Counted from the first letter of the stretch, positions 1-10,115 are shown. The stretch: DNA of 64,000 bases from Gammaproteobacteria bacterium (GCA_022600955.1 JAHZJK010000011.1:124001-188000); one strand, 5' to 3'. Notes: generated by a model not told the origin, from the letters alone. A program made the numbers and translations.

Positions 1-2
1 TC

Positions 3-479
3 TCCGACATGATCAACTGGTTACTTGGGTCGGTGGCGAACCGCAGTTTTGAAGATATTGAAATGGCCTTACCATTCATCCTGCTCGGTCTGGGGATTCT
101 GTTTGTAACCCGGCGAGGCCTGTCCGCCCTGACACTGGGCGAGGAAGCAGCCAGTGGACTTGGCCTGAACCTGCGTACGCAGCGAATAGCGGTTGTATTA
201 GGTGCAGGTATCGCGACCGGCGCCTCGGTCGCACTTGCCGGCGCTATTGGTTTTGTCGGCATTGTCGCACCGCACATTGTTCGTCCGGTTGTACATCATG
301 ATCCTGCTCGCAGCCTGCTGCCAAGTGCGCTGCTCGCGGGCCTGATACTGGTGGTGGCCGACATTGGCGTACGCATACTGCCGACGACAACGGAATTGAA
401 ACTCGGTGTCGTGGCGGCACTGATCGGGGCACCTGCGTTTGCCTGGATAGCGATGCAGCGACGGAGCACGCATGAGTGA
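3..479 (+). CDS. FecCD/BtuC-type ABC importer permease, C-terminal part (5' end outside window)
   Basis: Inner-membrane permease subunit of a type II ABC importer for cobalamin, haem or ferric siderophore. The visible 156-plus residues are hydrophobic and carry the hallmark FecCD C-terminal pattern: the segment GAIGFVGIVAPHIVR (about residues 78-92 of the visible part) before the cytoplasmic coupling helix, then the paired last membrane segments. Family members are about 320-350 residues, so roughly half is missing. The reading frame is open to the window edge, so the methionine codon at 9 is probably internal. The stop overlaps the following ATPase start by 8 bases, which fixes the pairing. 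The substrate cannot be told from this fragment. Confidence 0.9.
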   Translation, partial: SDMINWLLGSVANRSFEDIEMALPFILLGLGILFVTRRGLSALTLGEEAASGLGLNLRTQRIAVVLGAGIATGASVALAGAIGFVGIVAPHIVRPVVHHDPARSLLPSALLAGLILVVADIGVRILPTTTELKLGVVAALIGAPAFAWIAMQRRSTHE

Positions 480-1254
480 TCTGACCGCCAGTGATCTGTG
501 TGTACGTGCAGGTAATGCTTTGCTCGTTGACGACGCAACCCTCACGCTGAAGAGTGGCGAACTGGTATCGATACTCGGGCCCAATGGCGCCGGCAAAACG
601 TCGTTGATACGCGCAATGATCGGCCTGCTGCCACCTGACAGAGGAGACTGCCAGTTAAATGGTGTGGACTGTTACCGCCTGCCGCCATTTGAACGCGCGC
701 AACAGGTTTCGTATTTGCCACAACGTCGCCCGCTTGCCTGGCCGAATCGTGTTCGGGACATAGTTGCACTCGGTCGATTTGCGCATGGCGCCGCGCTCGG
801 ACGCCTGGGCCAGCAAGACGCTGCGGCAGTTGAGAGTGCCATGGATGCCTGTGATTTGATTCCACTGGCCGACCGAACCGCCGACACTCTCTCGGGCGGC
901 GAACTCGCGCGGGTACATTTTGCAAGAACGCTGGCAGCACACACACCGCTACTCGTCGCTGATGAACCGGTCGACGCACTCGACCCTTTGCACCAGCTAA
1001 GCGTTGCCAGCCTAATGCGGAACTATGTCGATCAGGGTGGCGGCGCGCTCGTTGTCCTGCATAACATCGCCCTGGCCGCCCGCATCTCGGACCGCCTGGT
1101 CTGGATGAAGAAAGGCCGCATCGTCTTCGATGGCTCGCCCCAAGCAACACTCACAGCGGAGACAATGGCAACGATATTCGGCGTCGAAGCCCGCATCATA
1201 ACTGACGCGCACGGAGTCGACGTCCGCATCGACAGTGCCCTTGGGCGCGGCTGA
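472..1254 (+). CDS. ABC transporter ATP-binding protein, BtuD/FecE/HmuV type
   Basis: Cytoplasmic ATPase that powers the preceding permease, with which it overlaps. Its 260 residues show Walker A GPNGAGKTS near residue 37, a Q-loop region around YLPQRR, the signature LSGGE near residue 140, Walker B LLVADEP and the switch His in VVLHN. Length and the short linker after the signature fit the FecE/BtuD/HmuV branch that pairs with FecCD permeases. The substrate, likely B12, haem or a siderophore, is inferred only from the family; no binding protein or outer-membrane partner is adjacent within the window. Confidence 0.92.
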   Translation: MSDLTASDLCVRAGNALLVDDATLTLKSGELVSILGPNGAGKTSLIRAMIGLLPPDRGDCQLNGVDCYRLPPFERAQQVSYLPQRRPLAWPNRVRDIVALGRFAHGAALGRLGQQDAAAVESAMDACDLIPLADRTADTLSGGELARVHFARTLAAHTPLLVADEPVDALDPLHQLSVASLMRNYVDQGGGALVVLHNIALAARISDRLVWMKKGRIVFDGSPQATLTAETMATIFGVEARIITDAHGVDVRIDSALGRG

Positions 1255-1337
1255 AAACGCCGGCACTTCAGTTCAGCGTGACATGTCGCCAGGTTTTGCC
1301 GATACTGCGGCGCCCCGACACCACACATTGAGAGCAA

Positions 1338-2231
1338 ATGTTTCGCAATCTGCGTTTTTACCGTCTCGACGGAGACTGGCCCGAGTCCGAAGAAGCTGTA
1401 TCACAACAATTGCAGAAGTCTGCATTCAGGGCGTGCGGACCATTGACGGAACGCAGCTCTGGCTGGGTGGCCATCGACTCGGAAAATGCTGAGGCCCTGG
1501 CGCGTCGTGTCAATGGCGCTGACCTGATGCGCTTACGCAGCCAGTCGCGCGTACTGCCACCTTCTGCTATCAACGAAGAGCTCGAAGTACGCATCGAAGA
1601 GTACCGCGAGCGCATGCAGGAAAAACCCAGCCCGCGCGAGAAGCGTCGATTGAAAGCCGAAACACGGGTTGAATTGTTGCCGAAGGCGATGCTGAAGTCC
1701 GACCGCATCTGGGGTTACGTCGACCTCAAGGAAAAAGTGCTCGACATTGACGCTGGCCAGAATGCGGCTGCAGAACGTTTTCTGCTACGACTGCGCTCAC
1801 CGTTCGAACAAGTCCTGATCAATCCGTTGCTATTCAACGAACCCGTAAGCGGACTGCTGACGAAGATATTCTTCGGCAATGCGCCAGGCCAGTTTGCGGT
1901 CGGACGCGAATGCCGCATGCAAGACGCTGCCGACGCAGGGTCAATCGTTCGCTGGACGGATTTCGACCTCTCCGACAAGACCATCCGCGATCACGTCGCA
2001 AATGGTATGCACCTGACACATCTCGCGATCGTCTACGACAACGTCATGAGCTTCGTACTCGACGAAAACGGCGTTATCAGCAAGATGCGCTTTCTTGGCA
2101 TGGACGATGAAGGCGACGATGACGGCGAACCCATGACCCGCCTCGACGCCGAGTTCGTGCTTGCGACAGGCACGTTGCGGCTACTCCTGGGAGACCTCAA
2201 GAAACTGCTGGGCGGTATCGCCGGACAATAG
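1338..2231 (+). CDS. rdgC: Recombination-associated protein RdgC
   Basis: Nucleoid-associated DNA-binding protein that forms a ring dimer around duplex DNA and limits RecA loading. The 297-residue length matches the family. The N-terminus MFRNLRFYRL, the central LPKAM region and the C-terminal DAEFVLATGTLRLLLGDL (residues about 274-291) align with the known RdgC pattern. It stands alone after the ABC operon, and its stop lies 2 bases from the stop of the convergent oxidoreductase gene, so no separate terminator fits between them. Function is inferred from family membership. Confidence 0.95.
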   Translation: MFRNLRFYRLDGDWPESEEAVSQQLQKSAFRACGPLTERSSGWVAIDSENAEALARRVNGADLMRLRSQSRVLPPSAINEELEVRIEEYRERMQEKPSPREKRRLKAETRVELLPKAMLKSDRIWGYVDLKEKVLDIDAGQNAAAERFLLRLRSPFEQVLINPLLFNEPVSGLLTKIFFGNAPGQFAVGRECRMQDAADAGSIVRWTDFDLSDKTIRDHVANGMHLTHLAIVYDNVMSFVLDENGVISKMRFLGMDDEGDDDGEPMTRLDAEFVLATGTLRLLLGDLKKLLGGIAGQ

Positions 2232-2233
2232 AG

Positions 2234-3226
2234 CTACAGCTCGACCATCAGTTTCCCGGTGTTACCGCCAGTAAACAACAGGTTAATACCTTCGATCGCA
2301 CTTTCCAGGCCGTCGAGTGTATGGGCGCGATACTTTATCTTGCCACTCTGCAGGTAGGCGGCAAGCTTTTGACTCATGGCGGGCACGTTGTCCCAGTGAT
2401 CAGGCATAGCGAAGCCCTGGATAGTCAGGCGGCGCCTGATCATGTTGAGCCAGTTCGGACCCGGCGCAGGTTTGTCCGTGTTGTAGTCGGCGATCATGCC
2501 ACAGACGATGATGCGGCCATGCGCGTTCATACGGCTGTAGGTAATGTGTTGTACCGGACCGCCCGTATTCTCGAAATACAAGTCGACCCCGTCAGGTGTC
2601 GCGTCACGCAGTTGCTTGGCAAGGTCATCCGACTTGTAGTTGATTGCCTTGTCAAACCCGAGCTCTTGCTCGAGCCAGCGGCATTTTTCATCGGTACCGG
2701 CGGTACCGACAACGCGCAGTCCCTCCGCTTTAGCGATCTGCCCGACCATCGAACCAACGGAGCCAGCCGCGCCTGAAACCACCAGCGTCTCTCCAGACTT
2801 CGGCTTGCCAATTTCCATCAGGCCCTGGTAAGCCGTCAGCCCTGGCAGGGACAAGACACATAGCACGGCCTCCGCGGGAATGTCGGGGGGCAGCATTTGC
2901 AGGCCCTGTCCGTTGCTGACCGCGTACTCCGTCCAACCGATCATGCCTACGACGCGGCTGCCGACAGGAAACTGCTCGTTGCGCGACTCGACCACCTCGG
3001 CGACACCGCTCGATCGCATGATTTCTCCAAGCTCAACAGGCGGGATATAACTGTTGCGATCCTCGGTCATCCAGCCCTTCATCGCCGGGTCCAGCGACAT
3101 GTGCGTTTGCTTCAAGAGAAACTGCTGGTCTTCAAGCTCTGGTGTGTCGAGATTCACTGTTTCGAACAGGTCGGGTGTTATGTGTATGCCCGGTCGCTTA
3201 ACGAGCTTGATTGCTTTGTATTGCAC
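2234..3226 (-). CDS. NADP-dependent zinc-free MDR oxidoreductase (CurA / leukotriene B4 dehydrogenase-like)
   Basis: Medium-chain dehydrogenase/reductase of the zinc-independent branch that reduces alpha,beta-unsaturated carbonyls with NADPH. Visible signs are the nucleotide-binding GAAGSVGSMVGQIAK motif at about residues 153-167, the family motif ENTGGP, MKGWMTED near residue 50 and no catalytic zinc cysteines. Its 330 residues match the YncB/CurA and prostaglandin-reductase group. The start is GTG, sharing one base with the TAG stop of the upstream mechanosensitive channel gene (TAGTG), which suggests translational coupling. The true substrate is unknown. Confidence 0.9.
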   Translation of the reverse strand: MQYKAIKLVKRPGIHITPDLFETVNLDTPELEDQQFLLKQTHMSLDPAMKGWMTEDRNSYIPPVELGEIMRSSGVAEVVESRNEQFPVGSRVVGMIGWTEYAVSNGQGLQMLPPDIPAEAVLCVLSLPGLTAYQGLMEIGKPKSGETLVVSGAAGSVGSMVGQIAKAEGLRVVGTAGTDEKCRWLEQELGFDKAINYKSDDLAKQLRDATPDGVDLYFENTGGPVQHITYSRMNAHGRIIVCGMIADYNTDKPAPGPNWLNMIRRRLTIQGFAMPDHWDNVPAMSQKLAAYLQSGKIKYRAHTLDGLESAIEGINLLFTGGNTGKLMVEL

Positions 3227-5409
3227 TATTCTTCGTCCTTCTCTTGTTGTTGTTCGTTGTCATCCGATAGCTCCTGCAGATCAGCTTGCTGGCCGGGCCA
3301 GCCATGCCGAAGATTCAGATCACGTTGCGGGAACGGAATCTCTATGCCGTATTCATTGAGTTTGGTTTCCAGTGCCCACAGGTAGGCTGCACGCGTCCGT
3401 GTCGGGCGACGCGCACCCTCGCGGTTGACCCACACAAGCAGCAAGAAATTAAGGCTGCTATCACCGAACTCGACCAACCACACATCCGGCTCACGGCCTC
3501 TCATGTGTTTCAATGTGTACTGTACTTCGGCTGCCGCTTCCTGGGCTGCTTTGCGCACCAATTCCTTGTCGCTACCGTAGGCAACGCCGAATGGAATTCG
3601 TACCCTGAGGATACGCTCGCCGAGCGTCCAGTTGGTCAGACGCGTTGTAACAAACTCCGAGTTGGGCACGACAATATCGATATTGTCGTTGGTGTTGATC
3701 AGCGTGCTGCGCACGTTGATCGCTTTGACGGTACCGGTCAGGCCGGTGTCGAGCTCGATGTAATCACCCACACGCAGCGACTGTTCAAACAGGATGATCA
3801 GGCCCGATACGAAATTACTGACTATGGACTGCAATCCGAAACCGATGCCGACACTAAGTGCGCCGGCGATCAATGCCAGCTTGCTGAAATCGAGACCGAC
3901 GCTGGAGAGAGCGACAAAAACACCAATACTGATGATCGTGTAGTGCGTCAGCCGGCCGACGGTGTACAGCGACGCTTGTGTGCCGGCGGATTCACCCCGG
4001 CTAAAGCGATTGATCGCATGCCGGATGCCGCGCGACAACAGGAACGCGAACAGCAGGATAAAGAAGACGGTAAACACATCTTCACCGGTAACAGGCGTTC
4101 CACCAACCGAAAACAAGGTTACATCCGCCCAGCCTGTTACCTTGCTCCAGCCCGCCTTCAGGTTTCTGCTAACGCCTGAAAACCAGGAACTCAGGGCACC
4201 CGAGTAATTCGTGACGGCTTTGTCTACAGCCAGGCTGATCAATTCCTGGTCAGCGGCTGCGCCACTGAGTTCACCAATCTGATTCAGGGTGACCTGCGCT
4301 GTTCCGAGACGCTGATCCAGTAAGCGCCGTGACGCACGATCAAGACCTTCACGCGACATTGTCTGCACAAGCAGGAGCTCATTTTCGCTGTCGCGGCGCC
4401 ATTCAATCGAGGAGCTTTCAACTCGTTGCCTCAATGCCGACCACTCGATCACCTGCGCTTCCAGCAAATCCATGTCGGGTGCGGCAAGTTGCAACTCGGT
4501 CCACCAGCGTCGCGCCTGAGCCTCCGCCAATGCGACTTCAGCAAGCGCCAGCGAGACCGCCGCGTCGACCTGTTTTTGCTGCTGCAATTGCTGCTCGGAA
4601 CGTCCCCGTTCCGTGTCCAGATCCAGGCCGGCCGCCGCCAGTTCGGCCGCTCGCAGTTGCTCCCGGCGCTCCTCGACCAGGGCTGCCTGGCCGGCAACGT
4701 TTTCGCTTAGTGCCTCCAGGCCGTTCGCATCAAGTGTGGTCAGAAGCCTGTCAGTAGCGAATTCCACTCTCACCGCCGCTGCATTCGCATAGGCGTTCGC
4801 GAGTTCGTAGCGTTGTGTCAGTATCTGCAGGCGGCGTGCGGCGATCGCCTGGGCCGAGCGATTCTGTATCAGAGTGAGTGCCGCCAGAATCTTCTCATCA
4901 CCGGCCGCTGCGTTTACGTAGTTCTTGAACGCAAGATCGCGCCTGCGCGTTGCGCCCGCCAGCGTACGCTGTTCGCGCTCCACATCCAGCAGCTCCTGAG
5001 TCGCCGTGACGCTCGCACCGCGGGATTCCGCGGCCAACTCCAGCAGATCGTCTATCGAATAGCTCAATGCGGGTTCCGGCAGGATTTGCGGCGAAAGTTC
5101 TGCTTCGTCCGACAGCGCCTGATACGCACGGATATTGTCACTGGCCGCCGCGAGAATGGATTGACCGAGCGCACGATCAGCCGCCTGCAAGCCCGCTACC
5201 TGAACCGCGGCGTCGGCCAGGAATGCCTCGATGCGCTGCTTCGAGCCGTCTCCCGAGCCTTCAAGATCAGACCACCAGGTTGAGGCGAGGGAGCCAAGCT
5301 CGGGCGCCTGCTCTTCGGGCGCATCAACAGCAATCTGGGCGAACGAGTGGGTTGCCAGCAGAACGCCGAGTAAGCCGGCAAGGAGGCGGTTCGTAGTGGC
5401 AGTCATCAT
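3226..5409 (-). CDS. Large MscS-family mechanosensitive ion channel
   Basis: Tension-gated inner-membrane channel for release of osmolytes on hypo-osmotic shock. The 727 residues begin with a signal peptide ending at about residue 24 (HSFAQ), followed by an approximately 400-residue Ala/Glu/Gln-rich periplasmic region of predicted coiled coil, as in MscK/KefA-like proteins. The channel core lies at about 443-535 and ends in the Gly/Ala-rich pore helix ALSVGIGFGLQSIVSNFVSG. The beta domain follows with the family motif RVGDYIEL, then a cytoplasmic alpha/beta domain with VPNSEFVT. The C-terminus is acidic and Gln-rich. It is divergent from the TonB receptor and coupled to the downstream oxidoreductase. 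Confidence 0.92.
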   Translation of the reverse strand: MMTATTNRLLAGLLGVLLATHSFAQIAVDAPEEQAPELGSLASTWWSDLEGSGDGSKQRIEAFLADAAVQVAGLQAADRALGQSILAAASDNIRAYQALSDEAELSPQILPEPALSYSIDDLLELAAESRGASVTATQELLDVEREQRTLAGATRRRDLAFKNYVNAAAGDEKILAALTLIQNRSAQAIAARRLQILTQRYELANAYANAAAVRVEFATDRLLTTLDANGLEALSENVAGQAALVEERREQLRAAELAAAGLDLDTERGRSEQQLQQQKQVDAAVSLALAEVALAEAQARRWWTELQLAAPDMDLLEAQVIEWSALRQRVESSSIEWRRDSENELLLVQTMSREGLDRASRRLLDQRLGTAQVTLNQIGELSGAAADQELISLAVDKAVTNYSGALSSWFSGVSRNLKAGWSKVTGWADVTLFSVGGTPVTGEDVFTVFFILLFAFLLSRGIRHAINRFSRGESAGTQASLYTVGRLTHYTIISIGVFVALSSVGLDFSKLALIAGALSVGIGFGLQSIVSNFVSGLIILFEQSLRVGDYIELDTGLTGTVKAINVRSTLINTNDNIDIVVPNSEFVTTRLTNWTLGERILRVRIPFGVAYGSDKELVRKAAQEAAAEVQYTLKHMRGREPDVWLVEFGDSSLNFLLLVWVNREGARRPTRTRAAYLWALETKLNEYGIEIPFPQRDLNLRHGWPGQQADLQELSDDNEQQQEKDEE

Positions 5410-5518
5410 CTGCTCGCACTATACCGGTCCACAGAGCCGACGACACGGAAAACACTACGCCATTGAGTGGCTTGCGAACTTTGCCAGCATGGATTCTGTC
5501 AAAAACTCACGCGAGCCG

Positions 5519-5546
5519 TTGCCGTATAGGCTATTCTGGCTATATT
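5519..5546 (+). promoter_or_regulatory. Candidate sigma70 promoter of the TonB receptor gene
   Basis: TTGCCG at 5519-5524 and TATATT at 5541-5546 are separated by 16 bases, about 60 bases upstream of the receptor start. This is pattern matching only; the intergenic region is AT-richer than its surroundings and no Fur-like palindrome was recognised in it. Confidence 0.3.
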
Positions 5547-5606
5547 AGTATTGTCCGGCGCTCTTATATATTAGGATTGCCACAATTATCCTGAGGGGGA
5601 AAAACA

Positions 5607-8084
5607 GTGTTCAACAAGATCTTGACTACCGGTGCGTCCACGATTGCCCTGGCAGCGCTAGCGCTGCCGGCAAGCGCACAAGACTTCGTCATCGAAGAAA
5701 TCGTCGTCACGGCAGCGAAACGTCAGCAGACCTTGCAAGAGGTCCCCGTTGCCGTTTCGGTCACCAGTGCCGACACCATCGAAAAAGCCCAGATCCTGGA
5801 TGTCCAGGACCTGCAATCGCTCATTCCATCGCTGCGCGTTACGCAGCTGCAGACGACAGGCAATACGAACTTCGTCATTCGCGGTTTTGGTAACGGCGCA
5901 AACAACCCCGGCATCGAGCCCTCAGTTGGCGTTTTCATCGACGGTGTCTACCGATCTCGCTCCGCTGCGGCGCTGACCGACTTGCCAAATCTCGAGCGCA
6001 TCGAAGTCCTGCGCGGACCACAGAGTACGCTGTTCGGCAAGAATGCTTCGGCTGGCGTCATCAGCGTGATTACCGCAGCCCCTGATACTGAGGAATTTTC
6101 AGGTTCCGCAGAGGTTGCACTCGGAAACTACGATACGGTTGTTGTGAAAGCTGATATGACCGGTCCATTGTCAGAAAAAGCAGCCTTCAGCCTGTCCGGA
6201 ACATTCAACGACCGTGAAGGCTACTTTGACAACCTGCAGGACGGCACCCAGATTAATGGACGTGAGCGTTATGGTGTTCGTGGGCAATTGTTATTGCTGC
6301 CGACCGACACGCTGTCGTTCCGCTTCATCGGCGACTACGACAAGCTGGACGAGAACTGTTGCGGCACGACAAATATTGTCAATGGTCCGACCGGCGCCGC
6401 TATCATTGGTCTCGGCGGCAACCTCGTTCCGAACAGCCCGTTCTCCCGGCAAACGTATCTGAACTTCGCTGCCGCGAACGACATTGAGAACAGCGGCGTT
6501 TCCATGCAAGCCGATCTCGATTTCGAAAACAGCACGCTGACCTCGATTACGGCTATACGTAAGCAGGAGTCCATCAATAACAGTGACGTCGACTTTACGG
6601 GCGCCGCTCTGGTCAACAGCACACTGGCCACGACGGACATCGACACGTTTACGCAGGAGTTTCGCCTGACCTCATCCGGCGGTGAAAAAGCAGACTGGAT
6701 GATCGGCGCGTTTTTCTTCGACGAGGATGTCGACTTCACCAACTCGATTCTGTACGGCGCGGCATTCCGCCCCTACGGCGACCTCTTGTCAGGTGGTGCG
6801 GTCACAAACATTGAAACGGCTCTTGGACTGCCGGCAGGAACATTCCTTGCCGCAAACCAGGGCGTAATCGAGACCACCGGTCAATCGAATACTGCATTTT
6901 CAATCTTCGGTACCGTCGACTGGTATCTCAGTGAAAAAGCGACTGTGACCTTCGGCCTCAACTACACGAAGGACGAAAAAGATGCCTTCGTAAGCCAGGC
7001 AAACACGGATGTCTGGTCTTCAGTAGACATGGTGCAGGTCGGACTCGCGCAGATCTTCGCAGCACTTGAAGCTGCCGATCCGGGCAACCCGGTAAACCTG
7101 CCGACCGCAACCGCGTTGAGTACGATCCCTTGTACCGCGCAAACTGGTCCCGCTTGTAACCCGGCACTCGCACTGCAACCGTTGCAGTTCCTGCCACCGG
7201 TTGTCGGCTATCCGAACTCGGTCGAGAACGGCAGTTCCGAAGATACCGACACCACCTGGACGGTTCGCTTCGCGTATGACATCAACGACAACCATAATTT
7301 CTACGTCGCTGCTGCAACTGGCTTCAAAGCTACTTCGTGGAACCTGTCACGTGATTCGAAGCCTTTCCCAACCGATCTGGCAGCCATTCAGGCCGCCGGA
7401 CTCGCCACACCGAACCTGACGACGGGTACGCGCTTCGCATTGCCCGAAAGCTCTACCGTGTACGAGATCGGTTTAAAGAGCCGCTTCGATCGTGGTTCGA
7501 TGAATATCACGATATTCGACCAGACGATTGAGGACTTCCAGTCCAACATCTTTACGGGCGTCGGTTTCTCACTCGCCAATGCGGGCAAGCAATCGACCGT
7601 CGGCGTAGAATTTGACGGTAGTTTTTATCCGACCGATTCACTGCAGCTGACCCTGGCCGCTACCTGGCTCGACCCGACTTACGATTCGTTTGTTGGCGCA
7701 CAGGGGCCAACAGGTCCCGTCGATCTGACAGGAACCACTCCGGCGGGTATTCATGAGCTGAGTGTATCGACATCGGCGACCTACACATGGGACATGGACA
7801 ATGGTATGCGTGCCTACATTCGCGGTGACTACCTGTATGAGGATGAAGTTCAGGTTGTTGAGAACATTCCGGCGAGTGTCGCGTCACGCGACGTTAGTGT
7901 CCTGAATGCGAGCTTCGGTCTGGAAACGGCAAACGGCTGGGAATTCGCCGTCTATGGCCGCAACCTCACCGACGATGACTATCTGCTGAGTGCATTTCCG
8001 ACAGTGGCACAGACGGGCAGCTTCAACGGCTACCCAAGCCCGCCACGCACCTACGGCTTGAAAATCAAGAAGTACTTCGACTAG
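5607..8084 (+). CDS. TonB-dependent outer-membrane receptor
   Basis: Outer-membrane beta-barrel transporter energised by TonB. It has 825 residues with a signal peptide ending ALPASAQ near residue 24. An IEEIVVTAAKR segment, the TonB-box region of the CirA/IroN-like family, is followed by the plug domain with VPVAVSV, RGFGNG and LRGPQSTLFGKNASAG. A 22-strand-type barrel then ends in an aromatic-rich YGLKIKKYFD. The GTG start is chosen because AGGGGGA lies 7-14 bases upstream. It is transcribed alone, with a strong intrinsic terminator after it. The substrate is unknown; this subfamily often takes up complex organics or siderophores. No regulator or specific enzyme is next to it. Confidence 0.95.
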   Translation: MFNKILTTGASTIALAALALPASAQDFVIEEIVVTAAKRQQTLQEVPVAVSVTSADTIEKAQILDVQDLQSLIPSLRVTQLQTTGNTNFVIRGFGNGANNPGIEPSVGVFIDGVYRSRSAAALTDLPNLERIEVLRGPQSTLFGKNASAGVISVITAAPDTEEFSGSAEVALGNYDTVVVKADMTGPLSEKAAFSLSGTFNDREGYFDNLQDGTQINGRERYGVRGQLLLLPTDTLSFRFIGDYDKLDENCCGTTNIVNGPTGAAIIGLGGNLVPNSPFSRQTYLNFAAANDIENSGVSMQADLDFENSTLTSITAIRKQESINNSDVDFTGAALVNSTLATTDIDTFTQEFRLTSSGGEKADWMIGAFFFDEDVDFTNSILYGAAFRPYGDLLSGGAVTNIETALGLPAGTFLAANQGVIETTGQSNTAFSIFGTVDWYLSEKATVTFGLNYTKDEKDAFVSQANTDVWSSVDMVQVGLAQIFAALEAADPGNPVNLPTATALSTIPCTAQTGPACNPALALQPLQFLPPVVGYPNSVENGSSEDTDTTWTVRFAYDINDNHNFYVAAATGFKATSWNLSRDSKPFPTDLAAIQAAGLATPNLTTGTRFALPESSTVYEIGLKSRFDRGSMNITIFDQTIEDFQSNIFTGVGFSLANAGKQSTVGVEFDGSFYPTDSLQLTLAATWLDPTYDSFVGAQGPTGPVDLTGTTPAGIHELSVSTSATYTWDMDNGMRAYIRGDYLYEDEVQVVENIPASVASRDVSVLNASFGLETANGWEFAVYGRNLTDDDYLLSAFPTVAQTGSFNGYPSPPRTYGLKIKKYFD

Positions 8085-8112
8085 CCCAGGCACTCAACCG
8101 CCAAACCCGGAA

Positions 8113-8138
8113 GGGGTCCCATCGGGACCCCTTTTTTT
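8113..8138 (+). terminator. Intrinsic terminator after the TonB receptor gene
   Basis: A perfect 8-bp GC-rich stem (GGGGTCCC / GGGACCCC) with a 3-base ATC loop is followed directly by seven T residues. It starts about 29 bases after the receptor stop. Confidence 0.95.
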
Positions 8139-8283
8139 GTGCCGATGCAGAACTCCGGCAACCCGCCGTCACGCTCAAGATTTGTAGCTTTTCGCCGATA
8201 TTTTCCAGGTACGGGTGGCATCGGTCCCAGCATCGACCGAATCCACCTCGATTTGAATTGGAAAACCGCGCGAGATCAAACTC

Positions 8284-10113
8284 TTGAAATCAGACCGAAT
8301 CGGCCTAGTTATTGTATTCGCTTCCCTGGCAGCGATTGCCGCTATCGCATATATGGTCTTTCAGTACCAATATGAGCATCGCCTGCAGGATATCCGTAGC
8401 AACGGCGTGAGCCTCGTGCGTTCCGTTTCCGGCGTACCCTACTCGCAACTTGCACCCGGTGGTGCCCAGCAGGGTATTGGCCAGGTCTTGAAGCACAGTA
8501 CGCGAAACAACGACTTCGCTTTTGTTTCGATCATCAACAAGGACGGCCAACCCATCAATGAGATCGTCTCGGACGGACTGCTGGTACCCTCGCCTGCGGT
8601 ACCGACACAGCCTTCCGCCTGGCTTGGAGAAGCACAATATGAGCTTGGGCCCGGAAACCTTCGCATCATCGAGTTTCGAGCGCCGTTGTTTGAGAACGGT
8701 GAACTACAGGGCTTCGTACGACTCGGCTACAAGCACCCCGATTTTGGTTTAAGCACGGGTCAACTACCGTTTATAGCAGCAGTTGCGTTGCCTGTTTTTC
8801 TGCTCGTACCACTGTTCTACCTGTTACTGAGACTCGAAGTTCGGCCGGTACGTGAAGCGAACCAGCAGATCAACCAGTTAATGGAGAACGAGAGCTTCCG
8901 CCGTGTTGAAGTTTCTGCATCGGGCGAACTCGGAGATTTCATTCAGCGCTTCAACCACTTCATGGAACTTGCCGGATCCCGCATTCAGGGCCTCGAACAA
9001 GACCAGCAACAGCTGATCACATCGACCAAGCTTTTGAGCTACAGAAAAACCCGTGTCGAAACCGTACTCGAAACACTTCCCGAAGCTGTACTGATCCTTG
9101 ATGAGGCTGGTTCTCCAACGTTTGCCAACCAGAAACTGGCCGCCATGTTTGGTGTCACCACCGAGGTGATCGTTTCGCAACCACCGCAACAGTGGTGCGA
9201 GAATCCGGATATTCTGCAACTGCTCGCCAAATACCAGACCGAGCGAAAGAATCACAACTTCACCGATACGATTCGCTTCAACCTCGAAACAATCGCCAAC
9301 CAGGCGATAGTGACCAAGACATACCCGTTGTTCGCGCCGAATAGTCCGGCCGCTGCAATAGGTACCCTGATTATCTTTCGCGACGAATCTCAGGAGGCAC
9401 TCGCCCGGCAGGCACGCACAGATTTCGTCGCGCACCTGTCGCATGAACTCAAGTCGCCGCTCAATGTACTCGCGATGTACAGCGAGACCATGCTTTCCGC
9501 CGCCGGCAACAGCGAGGAGTTTCGGATTGAGGCTGCGAATGTTATTTCCGATGAGGTTAGCCGGCTTAGCACGCTTATCAATGGACTTCTCAACCTCACA
9601 CAGATCGAAAATGGCAGCCTGACGCCGGACAAGAATCTCGTGAAGCTACGCGATGTCGCGAGTGCGGCCTTTGAGGAAGCGCGGCACTCAGCAATAGGCA
9701 AGCATTTCAATTTCCACTTCGATGCGCCGAAAGAAATGAACCCGGTCCTTGTCGACAAGGATCTCATCCGCATCGCAATCACGAACCTGCTTAGCAACGC
9801 CGTGAAATACAACAAGGCCGGAGGCGAAGTTCGACTGACTATCGAGGAAACAGACGATGCCATTCAATTGCGAGTCGCAGACTCCGGAATCGGCATCAGC
9901 GAAAAAGAGGCGGCCAGGGTCTTCGATAAGTTCTACCGCTCGGTTGATGACCGGGTTCAGGCAATCAGCGGACATGGTCTGGGCCTGGCGCTCACAAAAC
10001 AGATCATAGAACTTCACCACGGCTCCCTGTCAATCAATCATGACTATGAAAACGGCGCGGAATTCATCATCAACCTCTGGAAGGAGACGACTGCTGTCAA
10101 GCAGGCGATATAA
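8284..10113 (+). CDS. Membrane sensor histidine kinase (PhoR-like, PAS-containing)
   Basis: Transmembrane kinase likely to phosphorylate the receiver protein encoded 2 bases downstream. Of 609 residues, segments at about 5-27 and 160-183 are membrane helices flanking a periplasmic domain of about 130 residues. A HAMP-like stretch follows, then a PAS domain at about 255-365. The HisKA dimerisation helix has the phospho-acceptor His387 in FVAHLSHELKSPLN. The HATPase domain shows N-box NLLSNAVKYN, DSGIGI and GHGLGLAL. The start is TTG; no in-frame ATG lies close upstream. It opens the 20-kb pilus block, so a role in controlling pilus or cyclic-di-GMP output is inferred from position. Confidence 0.93.
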   Translation: MKSDRIGLVIVFASLAAIAAIAYMVFQYQYEHRLQDIRSNGVSLVRSVSGVPYSQLAPGGAQQGIGQVLKHSTRNNDFAFVSIINKDGQPINEIVSDGLLVPSPAVPTQPSAWLGEAQYELGPGNLRIIEFRAPLFENGELQGFVRLGYKHPDFGLSTGQLPFIAAVALPVFLLVPLFYLLLRLEVRPVREANQQINQLMENESFRRVEVSASGELGDFIQRFNHFMELAGSRIQGLEQDQQQLITSTKLLSYRKTRVETVLETLPEAVLILDEAGSPTFANQKLAAMFGVTTEVIVSQPPQQWCENPDILQLLAKYQTERKNHNFTDTIRFNLETIANQAIVTKTYPLFAPNSPAAAIGTLIIFRDESQEALARQARTDFVAHLSHELKSPLNVLAMYSETMLSAAGNSEEFRIEAANVISDEVSRLSTLINGLLNLTQIENGSLTPDKNLVKLRDVASAAFEEARHSAIGKHFNFHFDAPKEMNPVLVDKDLIRIAITNLLSNAVKYNKAGGEVRLTIEETDDAIQLRVADSGIGISEKEAARVFDKFYRSVDDRVQAISGHGLGLALTKQIIELHHGSLSINHDYENGAEFIINLWKETTAVKQAI

Positions 10114-10115
10114 CT

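Noticed and set aside
3286..4179. 297-codon plus-strand frame opposite the MscS gene
   Set aside because: Shadow of the channel gene; Cys/Arg-rich with no recognisable domain.
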